Assembly: GCA_946479255.1 (NCBI GenBank)
Contig: CAMLFK010000107.1
Location: 1-15,295, forward strand
Source of the DNA: an uncultured Oxalobacteraceae bacterium
GTDB taxonomy: Bacteria; Pseudomonadota; Gammaproteobacteria; Burkholderiales; Burkholderiaceae
DNA: 15,295 bases
Direction: 5' to 3'
Shown one piece after another: positions 13,600 to 15,295 of this stretch. Made by a program: the position numbers and the translations under genes. The notes beneath the pieces were generated by a model, which saw only the letters and a list, made by a program, of their open reading frames with translations, made no database searches and was not told the origin of the DNA. Each line of letters opens with the position of its first letter. Within the stretch, counting starts at the first letter, position 1.

Positions 13600-13909
13600 A
13601 TGCACCCCGGATTTTTGACGAATGAACGGCAGGAAGCAAGGCCGCTGTTGTCAAAGTCGCAGAGTTTTGGCGAACAATGAGTTGAAAGCAGCTGTCATCG
13701 TACAGCGATTACGATTACTTTGCACCAGCTTCATCGCAGTGCAGCATATTCTTGTTGCTTTTCGCACCGCTGAGCACCTTGAGGCCCGTGAATCATAAAG
13801 GACGCCATTGTCGCCTGTTGCCAGGCCGCCATCTGCCAAAAAATCGCGCCTGCAAAGTTTTTCGACAGGCATGGCAAGCGGATCGAGGTCGTCAGGGCGA
13901 GCCAAGCCC
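13600..13909. other. Intergenic stretch upstream of the receiver gene
   Basis: About 310 bases between two minus-strand genes. A perfect -35-like TTGACA occurs on the minus strand near 13650, about 55 bp before the receiver start, without a matching -10 at normal spacing. Open frames through here have no ribosome site and no recognisable family. A short tandem GATTAC repeat is present near 13710. Nothing else supported. Confidence 0.4.
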
Positions 13910-14221
13910 TCAGTTCTGACGAGTCCACACCAGGTCGGTGCGCCGGTAATGCCGCATCTCGGCGATCTCTTCGATATACGGCCGGATCAGCGCCAGGAAG
14001 GGTGGAAAGTTCGAGCCCCGCCGAAAGCCATTCATGTGCGCCTCGGTCGATTGCCATTCGATGCGTAGCACGCAGGAAGCCGGTGCGTCCTCGCAGATCG
14101 TCAACTCATAGGCCAGGCATTCGGGCGCGGCTTGCAGATGCGCCGCGGCGGACCGGTAAGAGGCGGCCAGGTCTTCGGTGGAATGCTTCTTTAAGTCGTA
14201 ACGGATGTACTCGACGATCAA
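13910..14221 (-). CDS. Antibiotic-biosynthesis-monooxygenase (ABM) fold protein
   Basis: A 103-residue protein of the dimeric alpha/beta-barrel ABM superfamily, whose members act as quinol monooxygenases or small oxidases. It starts at TTG (14221), chosen because AGGAGA lies six bases upstream and the fold's first strand, IVEYIRYDL, begins right there; an ATG further upstream would add 36 unrelated residues. Visible landmarks are AASYRSAAAHLQAAPECLAY (first helix and turn), VLRIEWQSTEAHMNGFRRG, and PYIEEIAEMRHY. Many ABM relatives start and end in this way. The substrate is unknown. The gene is divergent from the glycoside hydrolase gene, with a 227-bp shared upstream region. Confidence 0.85.
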   Translation of the reverse strand: MIVEYIRYDLKKHSTEDLAASYRSAAAHLQAAPECLAYELTICEDAPASCVLRIEWQSTEAHMNGFRRGSNFPPFLALIRPYIEEIAEMRHYRRTDLVWTRQN

Positions 14222-14247
14222 GATGACTCTCCTTTTTCGTGACTGGG

Positions 14248-14262
14248 CCGATCCACGATCGG
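14248..14262. promoter_or_regulatory. Palindromic operator-like site upstream of the ABM gene
   Basis: CCGATC (14248-14253) and GATCGG (14257-14262) are perfect complements around a 3-bp spacer, 27 bp upstream of the TTG start. It lies where a repressor would block transcription of the ABM gene. No regulator is encoded nearby. Confidence 0.3.
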
Positions 14263-14397
14263 TAATGAACAAAATACCGTTGACAGAAAAGCCATTGTAC
14301 TCTTCAGGCACAACGCACATCCACTTCACGATGCAGGCGAACAGACGGGCCGTTCGCTAGCCGGACGTGGTTCCATTTGCTCCAAAACAAGATCTAC

Positions 14398-14408
14398 GCT
14401 AGATTAGC
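14398..14408. promoter_or_regulatory. Short dyad in the glycoside hydrolase promoter region
   Basis: GCTA-GAT-TAGC is a perfect 4-bp dyad about 40 bp upstream of the GTG start. A related CGCTAGCCGG sequence lies about 42 bp further upstream, so CGCTAG...CCGG occurs twice. TTGCTC and TAGATT at 17-bp spacing overlap the site as a weak possible promoter. Suggestive only. Confidence 0.2.
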
Positions 14409-14448
14409 CGGATATCTATTTTGTTAATCCGTGCTGTCTGGAGACTGC

Positions 14449-15295
14449 GTGACCAATTTATTCAATCGCTTCCGCTTCCTCGTGGCGCTGGCGCTGGCCT
14501 GCAGCGCCGCCGTGGCCGGCGCGGCGCCCGCCGCACGCGAGCGCATCAACATCGACAGTGGCTGGCGCTTCGCCTTCGGCCATCCGCACGACACGGACAA
14601 GGACTTCGGTCACGGAACGCGTCCCTTCTTTTTCGCCAAGGCGGGCTACGGTGACGGACCGGCCGGCCCCGGATTTCCCGATGCCTCCTGGCGCAAGGTG
14701 GACCTTCCGCATGACTGGGCGGTCGAGCTGCCGTTCGACGAGCGCGCCAGCACCGGTCACGGCTCGCTGGCGGTCGGACGCAATTTTCCTGAGAACAGCA
14801 TCGGCTGGTACCGCAAGCTGATCCACATTCCCGCCGCTGACAAGGGCCGGCGCATTTCGCTCGAGTTCGACGGCGCCTACCGCAACAGCACCGTATGGGT
14901 GAACGGACATTACATCGGCACCGAGCCGAGCGGCTACTCTGGCTTTCGCTACGACATCACCGACTATCTGAATGTGGGGGACGACAACGTGGTCGCGGTG
15001 CGGGTCGACGCCTCGGTCGAGGAGGGCTGGTTCTACGAAGGCGCGGGCATCTATCGCCATGTCTGGCTGACCAAGACGGCGCCGCTGCACGTGGCGCAGT
15101 GGGGCACGTTTGTCAAGCCGAAGCTCGAGGGTGCGCAGGCGCGCGTGGCGGTCGACGTCACCGTCGTCAATGACGGCAAGCTGCGCGAGGCCTTCACCTT
15201 GCGCCATCAGGTCTACGGCCCCGACGGCAAGCTGGCGGGACAGGCCGAGCAGTCGCGCCTGGCGGTCGATGGCAGTGCCGATGCGCAGTTCAAGG
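14449..15295 (+). CDS. Secreted glycoside hydrolase family 2 protein (beta-galactosidase-like), 5' part
   Basis: The first 282 codons of a GH2 enzyme that runs off the right edge. It starts at GTG 14449, five bases after GGAG. Residues 1-27 are a signal peptide (LVALALACSAAVAGAA), so the enzyme is exported. Residues about 32-215 are the GH2 sugar-binding jelly-roll: INIDSGWRFAFG, KVDLPHDWAVE (83-93), FDGAYRNSTVWVNG (140-153), GYSGFRYDITDYL (162-174), EGWFYEGAGIYRHVWL (192-207). The Ig-like second domain begins near residue 215. The TIM barrel with both catalytic glutamates would lie beyond the window, so activity and exact sugar cannot be judged; beta-galactosidase is the commonest activity for this arrangement, with beta-glucuronidase or mannosidase possible. 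GH2 enzymes with this layout usually have 750-900 residues. Confidence 0.93.
   Translation, partial: MTNLFNRFRFLVALALACSAAVAGAAPAARERINIDSGWRFAFGHPHDTDKDFGHGTRPFFFAKAGYGDGPAGPGFPDASWRKVDLPHDWAVELPFDERASTGHGSLAVGRNFPENSIGWYRKLIHIPAADKGRRISLEFDGAYRNSTVWVNGHYIGTEPSGYSGFRYDITDYLNVGDDNVVAVRVDASVEEGWFYEGAGIYRHVWLTKTAPLHVAQWGTFVKPKLEGAQARVAVDVTVVNDGKLREAFTLRHQVYGPDGKLAGQAEQSRLAVDGSADAQFK

Noticed and set aside
13731..14057. A 108-codon minus-strand frame overlapping the ABM gene
   Set aside because: The part inside the ABM gene is an alternate frame of it, and the rest has no start signal or family match.

Overview
The window looks like part of a high-GC betaproteobacterial chromosome. Two Bug/TctC-type solute-binding modules, a TctA/TctB remnant, a Burkholderiales-type general porin and a divergent LysR regulator are all typical of Burkholderiales. 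The extra glycoside hydrolase and single-domain signalling genes would suit Oxalobacteraceae (Massilia/Duganella/Janthinobacterium), but that family-level placement is inference.

Positions 1-9882 hold a catabolic cluster on the minus strand, divergent from a LysR gene at 9882-10799. In transcription order it encodes a MaoC/HTD2-type hydratase, a class III (CaiB/Frc) CoA-transferase, a CitE/HpcH-type CoA-ester lyase and a PcaB-like lyase of the fumarase/aspartase superfamily. The first three are coupled by ATGA overlaps. After a terminator-like hairpin come a porin, a PrpF-family isomerase fused in frame to a Bug solute-binding domain, a normal secreted Bug protein, and a tctB'-'tctA chimera that runs off the left edge. 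The first three enzymes match the known itaconate route (itaconate to itaconyl-CoA to citramalyl-CoA to acetyl-CoA plus pyruvate). PrpF-family and PcaB-like enzymes are the two classes that fungi use to turn cis-aconitate into trans-aconitate and then itaconate. The cluster could therefore be a complete aconitate/itaconate degradation module with tricarboxylate-type uptake parts. This is inference from family membership. A 37-bp element in the lysR/operon promoter recurs upstream of the second Bug gene and is the best candidate operator.

Positions 10800-13100 look like a scrapyard. Short fragments of housekeeping-type genes (the tail of a beta-decarboxylating dehydrogenase, a crotonase core, a PPK2 fragment cut just before its Walker A lysine, and one unrecognised tail) lie between intact small genes. 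The most striking intact gene is a 216-residue HExxH protein resembling the M91/NleD family of type III effector metalloproteases, in DNA visibly richer in A+T than its neighbours. A possible 58-residue protein and a TonB-C-like lipoprotein lie nearby.

Positions 13183-15295 return to ordinary genes: a stand-alone receiver protein, an ABM-fold small monooxygenase-like protein starting at TTG, and the first 282 codons of a secreted family 2 glycoside hydrolase. I saw no rRNA, tRNA, CRISPR array or insertion sequence.
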